Below are positions 29,111 through 36,271 of a DNA stretch of 36,271 bases, in pieces. The translations under genes were made by a program, and so were the position numbers. This DNA comes from Dehalococcoidia bacterium (GTDB lineage Bacteria; Chloroflexota; Dehalococcoidia; Lucifugimonadales; UBA3495), in contig SHYG01000018.1 of the NCBI GenBank assembly GCA_009692925.1, positions 1 to 36,271 on the forward strand. Direction: 5' to 3'. Every line of letters begins with the position of its first letter. Position 1 is the stretch's first letter. The notes below the pieces were generated by a model. That model did no database searches, had not been told where the DNA came from, and worked only from the letters and a program-made list of their open reading frames with translations.

Positions 29111-31105
29111 TTAGTCGCCTGCCCCCACTGGCCGGGGCACCGACCGTGCGAGGCTGCGGAACATGTCGTAACGCTCTCCGGCCTGCGTCACCAGCCGCTC
29201 TACGTCCTCTACCAGCAGGTATCCGGCGGACACCAGGTCCTGGGAGGCCAGGCGCACCCGGAAGGTGTAGTCCTTCTTGGAGGGGTAGCGCTCGTCGATG
29301 GAACGGCGGGGGTCGCCCGCATCTTCCCGCTCCACCCGGTTGGCTGGGAATGGAATGGTGGAGCCAAGCTGGCGCAGCATCTGGCCCGCGCCGCCGATGT
29401 CGGAGTGCCGCACGTTCCAGCCGGTGTGGGTGGCCAGGGGCACGGATATCTCCGGCAGGCGGATGCCCGCGATGTCGTTGCCGTCCCGGTCCACGGCGGA
29501 GACCAGATTGGGATAGGGCTTGCCAATGGCAGGCGGGAGCTTGGTAATCACCCCTTCATCGGGCCCAAAGTCCAGCCGGTGCAGGTGACGCAGGTGCGCC
29601 GGGAACTCCACTCCGGGTATGACCTTGAAGGCGGCGGCCAGCCGCTCGGGGCGAATGGCGGTGCTGTCGTCCACACGCGGGTGGCGGCTGGCCGGTGGCA
29701 GCTCCCCGCTGGTGACCCAGCGGTCCAGGCGCACCAGCGCGGCCCGCAGCAGCGGCTTGTAGTCCACGCAGTTGAAGAGCTGACGCCCGTGGGCGCCGTT
29801 GTTGGCATCCTGGTCGGTCAGCGGATAGGTGCCCGAGGCGTGCTGCGTTCCGGCGAAGTAGTAGATGCGCACCGAGTCAAAGGGCTTGAGGTCCTTGACG
29901 CCGGCCAGGTCAATGTGGCTCAAGGCGGCGTGGCCGCCCCAGTACTCCGCGGAGGAGTTGGTGAACATGATCTTGGGCAGCTTGTTCTGGGCGGCCAGCC
30001 GGGCCAGCAAGCCATCGGCCCGCTTGGTCTCCGGGTCGGTCTGCGCGATGTCGGCAAAGGGGAACAGGCTGCTGGTGCTCTGCTCCACCACGCTGGAGGG
30101 CTGTCCGAACCGCTGGTTGAATTCGCCGCGACGCCCGCCGGCGATGTGGGCGATCATGCCGTCAAACACCATGCGGTCGGACTCGTCCTGGTTGAGGCCC
30201 AGGTGGAGGAATTGGCGCAACACCCGCCCGCTCTGGGACGCGCCGAAGGCGTAGGCGTGCTGGATGCTCCCGGCGCAGGGGCTGGCCGCGGTGTCTTCCT
30301 CGTTGCGCAGGAAGGAGACCAAATCCCGGGTGGCCAGCAGGCCCACGCCTACTACCGGAGCGCCGGTAGTAGTGTAGTTGACCTGGTACACTTTTCCCGC
30401 CTCGAAGCCGGAGGCCAGGTGAATGTGGGAGGCGTTGGCCTTGGGGCGGCCCCGTTCCATGCGGGCGAAGGACCATTGGTCGCGGGGGATGATGCGCGGT
30501 GGCGCGTCGTCGTAGTCCTGCACGGTGAGGACGGCGTCGGGGTCTTTGAGGTTACTGGCAGAGTAGGGCTGGTGCTGCCGGTCGGCCAGGAGCTGCACCT
30601 GGGCCGGGGCGTTGAGCTGAAACGTCACGGCAATTGGCCCCGACACTGGGCCGTCGGCGGTGCGGGCCTCCGGCGCGGCCACGCGCATCAGCCCCGGCGT
30701 TTCGGGCACGTCGTGCTGCCAGCCGCACCACACGGTGGTGTAGCCGTGGCGCATGAGCAGGCCGTCACCGGGGTCCTGGGGCGCATCCGCGGCGCGGTCG
30801 GGCGCCAGGTTGAAGTAGGCCAGGGCCCGCTGCCGGCCCCGGTTGAGCACGTCCAGCAGCAGCTTGTGGTTGCCGCTCTGCGACTCCACCGGTTTGAGGA
30901 TGCGGAAGTCCGCGGTGAAAGTGGCCTGCCCCTGGCGATTGCGGGGCGCCAGCTTCAGGTCGGTAATTACTCCGTTGGCCGGAAGCTCCGGGTCCACGGC
31001 GAAGTGGGCCGTGCCGTCCAGTTGTTCGTAAGTGCCGGCTTTGCCGAAGCTCTTGCCTCCGGCGAAGGGTTGCCGCGACTTGATCTCCAGTTTGGTCACT
31101 GCCAT
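29111..31105 (-). CDS. Large alpha/beta hydrolase-domain protein (Abhydrolase_10-like)
   Basis: A 664-residue protein of a family usually annotated as alpha/beta hydrolase domain-containing. Residues 1-200 form a beta-rich region (VTKLEIKSRQPFAGGKSFGK, TYEQLDGTAHFAVDP). The hydrolase core has AFGASQSGRVLRQFLHLGLN with nucleophile Ser in GASQSG, then MVFDGMIAHIAGGRRGEFNQ. Asp and His partners lie in the C-terminal half (candidates in YYFAGTQHASG and HTGWNVRHSD) but I cannot fix them. No signal peptide is seen. The substrate is unknown. The gene stands 61 bp downstream of the CHAT-STAND gene on the same strand, so read-through is possible. Confidence 0.87.
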   Translation of the reverse strand: MAVTKLEIKSRQPFAGGKSFGKAGTYEQLDGTAHFAVDPELPANGVITDLKLAPRNRQGQATFTADFRILKPVESQSGNHKLLLDVLNRGRQRALAYFNLAPDRAADAPQDPGDGLLMRHGYTTVWCGWQHDVPETPGLMRVAAPEARTADGPVSGPIAVTFQLNAPAQVQLLADRQHQPYSASNLKDPDAVLTVQDYDDAPPRIIPRDQWSFARMERGRPKANASHIHLASGFEAGKVYQVNYTTTGAPVVGVGLLATRDLVSFLRNEEDTAASPCAGSIQHAYAFGASQSGRVLRQFLHLGLNQDESDRMVFDGMIAHIAGGRRGEFNQRFGQPSSVVEQSTSSLFPFADIAQTDPETKRADGLLARLAAQNKLPKIMFTNSSAEYWGGHAALSHIDLAGVKDLKPFDSVRIYYFAGTQHASGTYPLTDQDANNGAHGRQLFNCVDYKPLLRAALVRLDRWVTSGELPPASRHPRVDDSTAIRPERLAAAFKVIPGVEFPAHLRHLHRLDFGPDEGVITKLPPAIGKPYPNLVSAVDRDGNDIAGIRLPEISVPLATHTGWNVRHSDIGGAGQMLRQLGSTIPFPANRVEREDAGDPRRSIDERYPSKKDYTFRVRLASQDLVSAGYLLVEDVERLVTQAGERYDMFRSLARSVPRPVGAGD

Positions 31106-31166
31106 AAAACCACCTCATAAATTGGGTGGGCACGGCCTGCCGCCGAGCGCACTCTTAGGTTATAGA

Positions 31167-34100
31167 CTACAAAATCCCGCTGGTGTCCACGTCCAGATCA
31201 GTAGGCGGGTTGGCGCCCACGGAGCCGCGCCACCACTCCTGGAAGTTCTCCTGTCCGTACTTGTCCCGCAGGCGCGCCAAATGGGACTTGACCTGCAGCA
31301 ACAGATCGCCGCCAATGCCCTGGGATGAGTATTCCGAAGCCAGCCGGTAGGTGCGGGCCGCCCACTCCAGGGCGTGGGGCAGGTCGCCCCGCTCCTCCGC
31401 GATCATGGCCAGCTGGCCGTAGGTCCGGGCGGAGCGCTGCACATCCTTCAAGGACTCAAAGACCTCGCGGGCCCGCTGGTACCACTCCTCGGCCTCGGGC
31501 AGGCGCTTCTGCTCGTGGAACAGCACTCCGAGCTGGCGGCACTCGTCGGCCTCGCCCCGGCGGTTGCCCAGTTTCTGGTGCTTCTCCAGGGCTGCCACGT
31601 ACCAGCCCTCGGCGTCGTCGTAGAGGATGCCCCGGGCCTGGGCCAGCAGCCCCAGGTGGTGCATTTCCACCGCCATTCGGGGCTCGTTGCCCAGGCGGTC
31701 GCCCAGGGAGAGGGCCTGCATGTACCAGCTCTCGGCATCGTCAAACAGATACTGGGCATGGCAGAGAGTCCCCAGATCGTGAAACACCATCAGCGCGGTT
31801 TCCTCGTCCCGGCTCTCCTCCACCATCTCCCTGGCCCGGGTGTACCAGCTATGGGCTTCATCGTACTCAAACTTCATCTGGCACATGAGTCCCAAAGCGC
31901 GGTAGTCTTTGACCATCTCCTCCTGGTCGGGGATACGCTGGTGGAGGTCCAGGGCCTTCTTGAACCACTCCTTGGCCTCGGTGTAGCGGCGCTGGTACTG
32001 CTTGACCTGCCCCAGGGAGTAGTAGTCGTCCGCGGCGGAGGCGGGGTCTTCTCCCCCCTCAATAATCCCCAACGATTGCTGGAAACAGCCCTCGGCGGCA
32101 TCCACCTGCCCGCGCCGCAGGGCGATGACTCCCAGCTGGTGGTGCACCGCCGCGGTGCGCGGGTCGGTGGCTCCTTCGGGCTGGGCCAACAGGTGCTCCA
32201 GGAGCTGTTGGTTCAGCGACTCCCCATAGTCGAGTTCCAGGAGGTCCACCGCCTCGCTGGCTTCGGTGCCCAGCAGGTAGAGCCAGAGCTCACCGGCGCC
32301 CCGGCTGGTCGCCTCGGCGGCGGTTTGACCGGCGACGTCAAGGAGCTGGCGTCGCAAGCGACGCAGCTCTGGGTACCGTTTCTGCATCCGGTACACCTGG
32401 GCCAGGGGCTGGACCAGGAGTTGGGCCTGCTCCCACTGGCGGGCTTCCAGGGCCAAGCCTAGGGCCTGGGTGAGGTTGCCCTCCTCGGCCAGCACTGCGG
32501 TGGCCCCGGCGTCCTGGTTCTCGTAGAGGGTTTCCATAAAGTAGTCGGCGGTGTCGGCGTAGACCCGCAGGAACTCCTGCTCCAACTGGCGGACGGCGGT
32601 GCCCGACGCCTGCTGGTGGAGCTTGCGGCCAAAGAACCAAGGCATGGCGGGGTGTATCTGGAACACGGAGGGTGACACCGGTTCCAAGAACCCCCCAACC
32701 AGAGCCGTGCGCAGCAGGGTGCGGCAAGCGCCCCAGCCCAACTCCTCTCGCATGGCGGTGCGATAGACCCGTTCCGTGGTGATGTGGGTCACGATGTCCA
32801 GCATCACGCGCCGCTGGAACAGGGAAAGGAAGGGAAGATGAGTGCGGCTGCGATGGGATAGGTGCCCCCAGGCGCATTCCATGGCGGTGGTCAGACACGG
32901 TGCGCGGGACTCCTCCTGGGCGCTGGGCTGCAGATTTGCCATGCCGGCCTTCAGCTCGCCCGTCAGTACGGAAGGAGGCACTTGCTTCAGCAGGGGCAGG
33001 GCAATCTGCATCGCCAGGGGGTTGCCTTCCAGCAGGTCAAGGGCTTGCAGGTACTCGGGGGTGAGGCGGGCAGGGTCCACCTCCGCCCTTTCCAGCACCT
33101 TCTGTCCCAGTTCGATTCGGTCACGCCCCTTGAGTCCGGCCAGCGCCAGCACCGAGTCGCTGCCCGCGGGCCGCCAGGATTCGTTCCGGCGGCGGCTTAC
33201 CAGCAGCGCCCTGGTGACGCCGCCCTGCGTCACCTCAGCAAGGAAGGCGTTCAGATCGGTCTGCTCGGCGAGTTCCAGCACGCCCGGCGCGCCTGCGGGG
33301 AATCCAGCCACGCTTTCCACCCCGTCCCAGATCAGCAGCGAGGGCTGCTCTTGGAGGTAGTCCACCACCCACCGGCGGCGGGCCTCGCCGCTAAGGTCGG
33401 CGAAGGCCAGCCCCGCCACGGCGGTGCCGATTTCGTGAACCACCCGCTCCACACCGGCGCCCCAATCAAAGGTGGTGTAGAACACGCCGCCAGACATGGC
33501 CCCGGACTTCTGCAGCCACCGGGCCAGGCCCAAGGCCAGCGTGGTCTTGCCGATGCCGGTGTCGCCCGTCAGCCGCACCACTGGCCCCTGCTCCAGCAGA
33601 CGCTCCAGTTGCCGCAGCTCGCCGCGGCGTCCCACCAAACCCAGCGGCCCGGCGGCGGGAAGTTGCACCTGCGGCCCCGCAGGCTCGTGGGGCGCGGCAC
33701 CGCCCGGAGGCGTCAATGGGTTGGGCGTTTCTTCCTCAATGACCGGCGGGGTGTACTCCTGAGACTGGCAGACTGAGGGGAGTATCCAGTCCCAGAACGC
33801 CGCCTTGCCTGCCGGGGTTGGTCGGTGGGGATCCTCCAGCAAGGCGCGGCGCGCTGCGGCGACACATACCGGCAGCTCTGCGCCCCGGACCAAGGCCAGG
33901 TAAAAGGCGCGGAGGAACTTTTCTCGCGCCGGGCCCTGCAGGGCGCAGGGAAGGCTGACCACCGCGGGAAGGCCACCCTCGGCCAGGGTGCTGCTCACGG
34001 CGGCCCATCCCAACGGGGCATTCTCTGGGCCAGATGAGCCAGCGCCCACCAGCACTACCGGGACTCCGGCGGCAGTCAAGAGCTCCGCCACGCGGCGGGC

Positions 34101-34877
34101 GGGCGCCGGTTCCCCTTGGAAGCCAGGGGATTCCAGGAGCAGATGACCCGCGCCGTTAGCCAGGGAAATGCCGTCCAGATGTACCAGGTGATAGTGGCTG
34201 GGGTGCTGAGATAGCTTATGAGCCAGTGCCTCCAGGGTGGGAGGGCGAAGGTAGTCCAACTCCACCTGGATGGGCAGGGACTCCAGGATCTGCACCGTTT
34301 CCTCGGCCAGGCTGGCCGTATCGGCGGGAGATTCCCCGTTGGCCGAGGGCATGGGCGAAACCAGGAGCACGTTTAGCTGCTGGCTGGACAGCGGGCCTGA
34401 CGGCTGGTTAAATGGCTGGCCGCGGAACTTGGGCAGCGGGTCTGGGGCAGACTGCCGGACTACTCCAGCCAGCCGGGGGGCAAGGAACCCCAGGTCTGGG
34501 TCGAACAGCAACTCCCAGGGCAGTGACAGGAACTGGAGCCGGCGTGAGGCGATGACCAACCGGTGCTCTTCCAGCCCCTGGGCTGTGGCCTGGGCATAAA
34601 GGCTCTGGGATTCAGGGCTGCCCTGGAACACTTCCTGGAACAGCTTCACCCCCAAGCTGCGCAGGTCCTGTTCCACCGATGCTGCCCTGGCCTTGGCCGC
34701 GCCAAAGGGGTTGTCCAGATATTCCTGGAAGTACCAGGCCAACTCCTGGTGTTCGGCCTCGCCCAGCGGGTCGACAAAGGCAACTGGAGGCGCGGTCTCA
34801 TGACCCGCCGCGCTTCTCCAAGCCAACTGTACTTGGCCCGACTGCGGCAGGTCCACAATTTCCAGTCTACTGGCCAC
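31167..34877 (-). CDS. CHAT domain-STAND NTPase-TPR protein with degenerate CHAT active site
   Basis: A 1236-residue multidomain protein. Residues about 1-370: a CHAT (caspase-like) domain, recognised by LSLPWELLFDP, HYHLVHLDGIS, RRVAELLTAAGVPVVLVGAG, EGGLPAVVSLPCALQGP and FYLALVRGAELPVCVAAARR. The usual HxxxHG is HLDGIS (Ile237 for His) and the usual AC is AG (Gly280 for Cys), so the dyad is gone. Residues about 412-700: STAND NTPase with LVGRRGELRQLERLL, Walker A GDTGIGKT (438-445) and Walker B SLLIWD (513-518). A winged-helix-like segment follows, then (about 770-1200) TPR/NB-ARC-type repeats spaced about 40 residues with AEGWY, AESWY, AHSWY, AKEWF and AEEWY. STAND proteins oligomerise after sensing a ligand through the repeats; many act in antiphage defence or cell death. 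Start GTG at 34877 with AGGAGA upstream. No partner protease or nuclease is adjacent. Confidence 0.9.
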   Translation of the reverse strand: MASRLEIVDLPQSGQVQLAWRSAAGHETAPPVAFVDPLGEAEHQELAWYFQEYLDNPFGAAKARAASVEQDLRSLGVKLFQEVFQGSPESQSLYAQATAQGLEEHRLVIASRRLQFLSLPWELLFDPDLGFLAPRLAGVVRQSAPDPLPKFRGQPFNQPSGPLSSQQLNVLLVSPMPSANGESPADTASLAEETVQILESLPIQVELDYLRPPTLEALAHKLSQHPSHYHLVHLDGISLANGAGHLLLESPGFQGEPAPARRVAELLTAAGVPVVLVGAGSSGPENAPLGWAAVSSTLAEGGLPAVVSLPCALQGPAREKFLRAFYLALVRGAELPVCVAAARRALLEDPHRPTPAGKAAFWDWILPSVCQSQEYTPPVIEEETPNPLTPPGGAAPHEPAGPQVQLPAAGPLGLVGRRGELRQLERLLEQGPVVRLTGDTGIGKTTLALGLARWLQKSGAMSGGVFYTTFDWGAGVERVVHEIGTAVAGLAFADLSGEARRRWVVDYLQEQPSLLIWDGVESVAGFPAGAPGVLELAEQTDLNAFLAEVTQGGVTRALLVSRRRNESWRPAGSDSVLALAGLKGRDRIELGQKVLERAEVDPARLTPEYLQALDLLEGNPLAMQIALPLLKQVPPSVLTGELKAGMANLQPSAQEESRAPCLTTAMECAWGHLSHRSRTHLPFLSLFQRRVMLDIVTHITTERVYRTAMREELGWGACRTLLRTALVGGFLEPVSPSVFQIHPAMPWFFGRKLHQQASGTAVRQLEQEFLRVYADTADYFMETLYENQDAGATAVLAEEGNLTQALGLALEARQWEQAQLLVQPLAQVYRMQKRYPELRRLRRQLLDVAGQTAAEATSRGAGELWLYLLGTEASEAVDLLELDYGESLNQQLLEHLLAQPEGATDPRTAAVHHQLGVIALRRGQVDAAEGCFQQSLGIIEGGEDPASAADDYYSLGQVKQYQRRYTEAKEWFKKALDLHQRIPDQEEMVKDYRALGLMCQMKFEYDEAHSWYTRAREMVEESRDEETALMVFHDLGTLCHAQYLFDDAESWYMQALSLGDRLGNEPRMAVEMHHLGLLAQARGILYDDAEGWYVAALEKHQKLGNRRGEADECRQLGVLFHEQKRLPEAEEWYQRAREVFESLKDVQRSARTYGQLAMIAEERGDLPHALEWAARTYRLASEYSSQGIGGDLLLQVKSHLARLRDKYGQENFQEWWRGSVGANPPTDLDVDTSGIL

Positions 34878-35074
34878 CCTTGTCTCCTATTGGCAACCCA
34901 ATCCGGCGGCCCCTGCGGTCGTGCCCTCGGATTGGAAGAACCATCAGCTTGCCATGCCCCCATCGGCAGGCTTCCGGATTATACTATATCCGGGACAGCG
35001 CCCGCTCAATCCCGGCAGGTGGTAGCCTGCCCCCAGAGAAGCTGGATGGCTATGGATGGTTAAGGAGGTTGCAG

Positions 35075-35494
35075 GTGATTAACCTGACTGATGAAATGGT
35101 GGAGCTGATTGACCGGAACCGGGCCGACGAGTTGTCGTGCCTGCTGGGCACCGCTTCCGCGGATGGCCGGCCCCAAATAAGCATCAAGGGCAGCGTGCTG
35201 TGCTTTGACCGGCAGACCCTGGCCTACTGGGAGCGGGCCAAGCGCTCAGCCCTGGACAACATAATCCAGAACCCCCAGGTAGTCATCTTCTACCGTAATC
35301 CGGAAAAGCGAGTCAACTGGCGCTTCCACGGCACTGCCACCGTCTACGAGACCGGCGCCATCCGGGCTAACGTGATGGCGCGGACCGTGAAGGACGAAAT
35401 TGACCGCGACCCGGAGCGCCAAGGCGTGGCCATCCTGATGCGGCTGGAGCGCATCACCCAGCTAAACGGCACCGTGGTGCAGCAGAGGGAGTGA
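35075..35494 (+). CDS. Pyridoxamine-5'-phosphate-oxidase-like FMN split-barrel protein
   Basis: A 139-residue protein of the PNPOx-like split beta-barrel superfamily. ELSCLLGTASADGRPQISIK is the first barrel hairpin, where SxxGxPxxxx contacts FMN. LAYWERAKRSALDNIIQNPQ followed by VVIFYRNPEKR is the second part. Members bind FMN, F420 or haem; the true pdxH function is unlikely because the protein is short. Start GTG at 35075 with AAGGAGG upstream; a longer open frame upstream has no support. It is divergent from the CHAT-STAND gene (197-bp spacer containing TATACT at 34980-34985 without a clear -35). Confidence 0.85.
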   Translation: MINLTDEMVELIDRNRADELSCLLGTASADGRPQISIKGSVLCFDRQTLAYWERAKRSALDNIIQNPQVVIFYRNPEKRVNWRFHGTATVYETGAIRANVMARTVKDEIDRDPERQGVAILMRLERITQLNGTVVQQRE

Positions 35495-35581
35495 GGGGTA
35501 AGCTGAGCACTGTAATTCGAGAACGTGATGCCTACTCCCGTTCTCGATGGAGCCAGATATCTTACAAGGAGCAGAATAAGG

Positions 35582-35619
35582 CCCTTCCCCCTCAAGGGGG
35601 GGATGTTGGGATGGGGGGT
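35582..35619 (+). repeat. Left flanking hairpin repeat of the DUF559 unit
   Basis: CCCTTCCCCCTCAAGGGGGG followed by GATGTTGGGATGGGGGGT. The reverse complement of the right flank (35958-35995) aligns with it at roughly three quarters of positions. It contains the likely ribosome-binding purine run and the ATG of the nuclease gene. Confidence 0.6.
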
Positions 35620-35955
35620 ATGGACACCAGCACAGCCAGAGAACTCCGAAAAGCTCCCACCGACGCTGAGCGGGCCTTATGGAAGCACCTTCGCCTCCGC
35701 CAGTTCAACGGGTACAAGTTTCGGCGCCAGCAGCCGATAGGACATTACATCGTCGATTTCGCCTGCTTAGAGCAAAGGCTAGTCATTGAGCTGGATGGTG
35801 GGCAACATGCCCAACAGGTGGAATATGATTCAGAGAGAACCAAGTTTCTGGAGGCTCAAGGGTTCCGCGTCTTGAGGTTCTGGAACAATCAGGTCTTGCG
35901 GGAAGTTGATGCGGTAAAGGCAGCAATACTGGAAGCCCTTATTTCGTCGGGGTGA
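35611..35955 (+). CDS. DUF559-family endonuclease-like protein
   Basis: A 114-residue protein of the DUF559 group, related to very-short-patch-repair and other PD-(D/E)XK-like nucleases. Characteristic parts: ARELRKAPTDAERALWKHLR, FNGYKFRRQQPIGHYIVDFA, then CLEQRLVIELDGGQHAQQ and GFRVLRFWNNQVL. Candidate catalytic residues are Asp in IVDF, Glu and Asp in VIELDGGQH. Only about 110 residues, single domain, no DNA-recognition extension. ATG 35611 (or 35620) lies inside the left repeat, with AAGGGGGGGA as a possible ribosome site; longer open frame upstream is unsupported. The stop codon is followed after two bases by the right repeat. No mutH, vsr or methylase partner is nearby. Confidence 0.88.
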   Translation: MGGMDTSTARELRKAPTDAERALWKHLRLRQFNGYKFRRQQPIGHYIVDFACLEQRLVIELDGGQHAQQVEYDSERTKFLEAQGFRVLRFWNNQVLREVDAVKAAILEALISSG

Positions 35956-35957
35956 TA

Positions 35958-35995
35958 CCCCCCCACCTTAATCCTCCCCCGCAAGGGGGGAGGAG
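35958..35995 (-). repeat. Right flanking hairpin repeat of the DUF559 unit
   Basis: CCCCCCCACCTTAATCCTCC, then CCCGCAAGGGGGGAGGAG. Same sequence type as 27995-28032. On the minus strand it encodes the last nine residues and the stop codon of the acyl-CoA synthetase gene. Confidence 0.65.
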
Positions 35996-36271
35996 ATATG
36001 GCTCACCACCGCCAGAGCGTCCACCGCCTTTACCCCCTTGCCCTGGGGCAGAACCATCAGCGGGTTGATGTCCAACTCAGCCAGCTTGCCCTCCAGATGC
36101 ACCGCTAGGTGGGAAACCTGCACCAGCGCGCCAGCCAGGGCGTCCACGTCGGCCTTGGGGCTGCCCCGGAACCCGTGGAGCAGCTTGGCCCCCTTGACCT
36201 GGTTTATCATGTCCAGGGCTTCCGGCAGGGTGATGGGACACAGCCGCAGCGCCACGTCCTGGTACACCTCC
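35968..36271 (-). CDS. ADP-forming acyl-CoA (acetate-CoA) synthetase, C-terminal ATP-grasp part (partial)
   Basis: The last 100 codons of a gene that begins beyond the right edge. EVYQDVALRLCPITLPEALD, MINQVKGAKLLHGFRGSPKA and LAELDINPLMVLPQGKGVKA, then VDALAV match the ATP-grasp beta domain of NDP-forming acyl-CoA synthetases, which make ATP and an acid from acyl-CoA or the reverse. The LDINPL motif with Asp and Asn binding Mg-ATP is intact. After AVVSH the end ISSPLAGED comes from the hairpin repeat, so the native terminus (usually VDARxxL) has been replaced. Activity is probably unaffected because the change is at the extreme end. Confidence 0.88.
   Translation of the reverse strand, partial: EVYQDVALRLCPITLPEALDMINQVKGAKLLHGFRGSPKADVDALAGALVQVSHLAVHLEGKLAELDINPLMVLPQGKGVKAVDALAVVSHISSPLAGED

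Noticed and set aside
29099-31120. A 673-codon plus-strand open frame opposite the large alpha/beta hydrolase
   Set aside because: Gly/Val/His-rich shadow with no domain; the hydrolase strand has the GASQSG nucleophile motif.
31167-34877. Active caspase-like CHAT effector
   Set aside because: The positions of the catalytic His and Cys carry Ile and Gly, so protease activity is not supported by the sequence.

Overview
The window is high-GC DNA, densely coded on both strands, that reads like a member of the phylum Chloroflexota, probably a Dehalococcoidia/SAR202-type lineage. That placement is inference from gene content: an hspR-dnaJ-clp heat-shock unit, two MmgE/PrpD proteins, an F420-type luciferase-like oxidoreductase, an intracellular Asp-box propeller, a tandem ThyX-like protein, and many GC-rich hairpin repeats between genes. 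No rRNA, prophage, transposase gene or CRISPR array is visible.

Layout. 1-386: repeat-filled spacer. 387-4202 (minus): dnaJ-hspR-clpC heat-shock operon, driven from a promoter overlapped by four 11-bp-phased direct repeats. 4437-4573 holds the wreck of an hsp20 gene facing the other way. 4733-4807: tRNA-Asn with its own promoter. 4933-5539 (minus): a HigBA-like toxin-antitoxin pair with a nonsense codon in the toxin. 5854-9479: a Cys-nucleophile alpha/beta hydrolase, an MmgE/PrpD protein and a seven-Asp-box propeller; the last two are bracketed by inverted copies of a 99-bp MITE. 9768-14231: two metallo-beta-lactamase-fold hydrolases, a frameshifted PlsC-type acyltransferase, a UMF1-type MFS transporter and a carboxymuconolactone-decarboxylase-family protein. 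14545-17422: an rRNA/tRNA uracil-C5 methyltransferase fused to Maf, then TatA/B and TatC; a separate tatA converges on them. 17934-23189: 2-oxoacid (probably pyruvate) dehydrogenase E3-E1alpha-E1beta-E2, with about 560 bp of repeats between E1beta and E2. 23307-27947: tandem ThyX-like protein, a small zinc-ribbon protein, a sigma-factor/cupredoxin deletion chimera, a SirB1/TPR protein and a second MmgE/PrpD. 28137-31105: LLM oxidoreductase and a large alpha/beta hydrolase. 31167-34877: a 1236-residue CHAT-STAND NTPase-TPR protein whose CHAT domain has lost its His/Cys dyad. 35075-36271: an FMN split-barrel protein, a DUF559 nuclease exactly bracketed by inverted hairpin repeats, and the end of an ADP-forming acyl-CoA synthetase.

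Two themes stand out. First, several genes are broken by different lesions (hsp20: nonsense codon plus internal deletion; higB: nonsense; plsC: frameshift; sigma factor/cupredoxin: deletion fusion), which suggests active gene decay, apart from possible assembly errors. Second, several families of short inverted-repeat elements occupy the gene ends. The best candidates for undescribed biology are the pseudo-CHAT STAND protein, the DUF559-nuclease/hairpin-repeat unit, the phased repeat operator at the heat-shock locus and the methyltransferase-Maf fusion.
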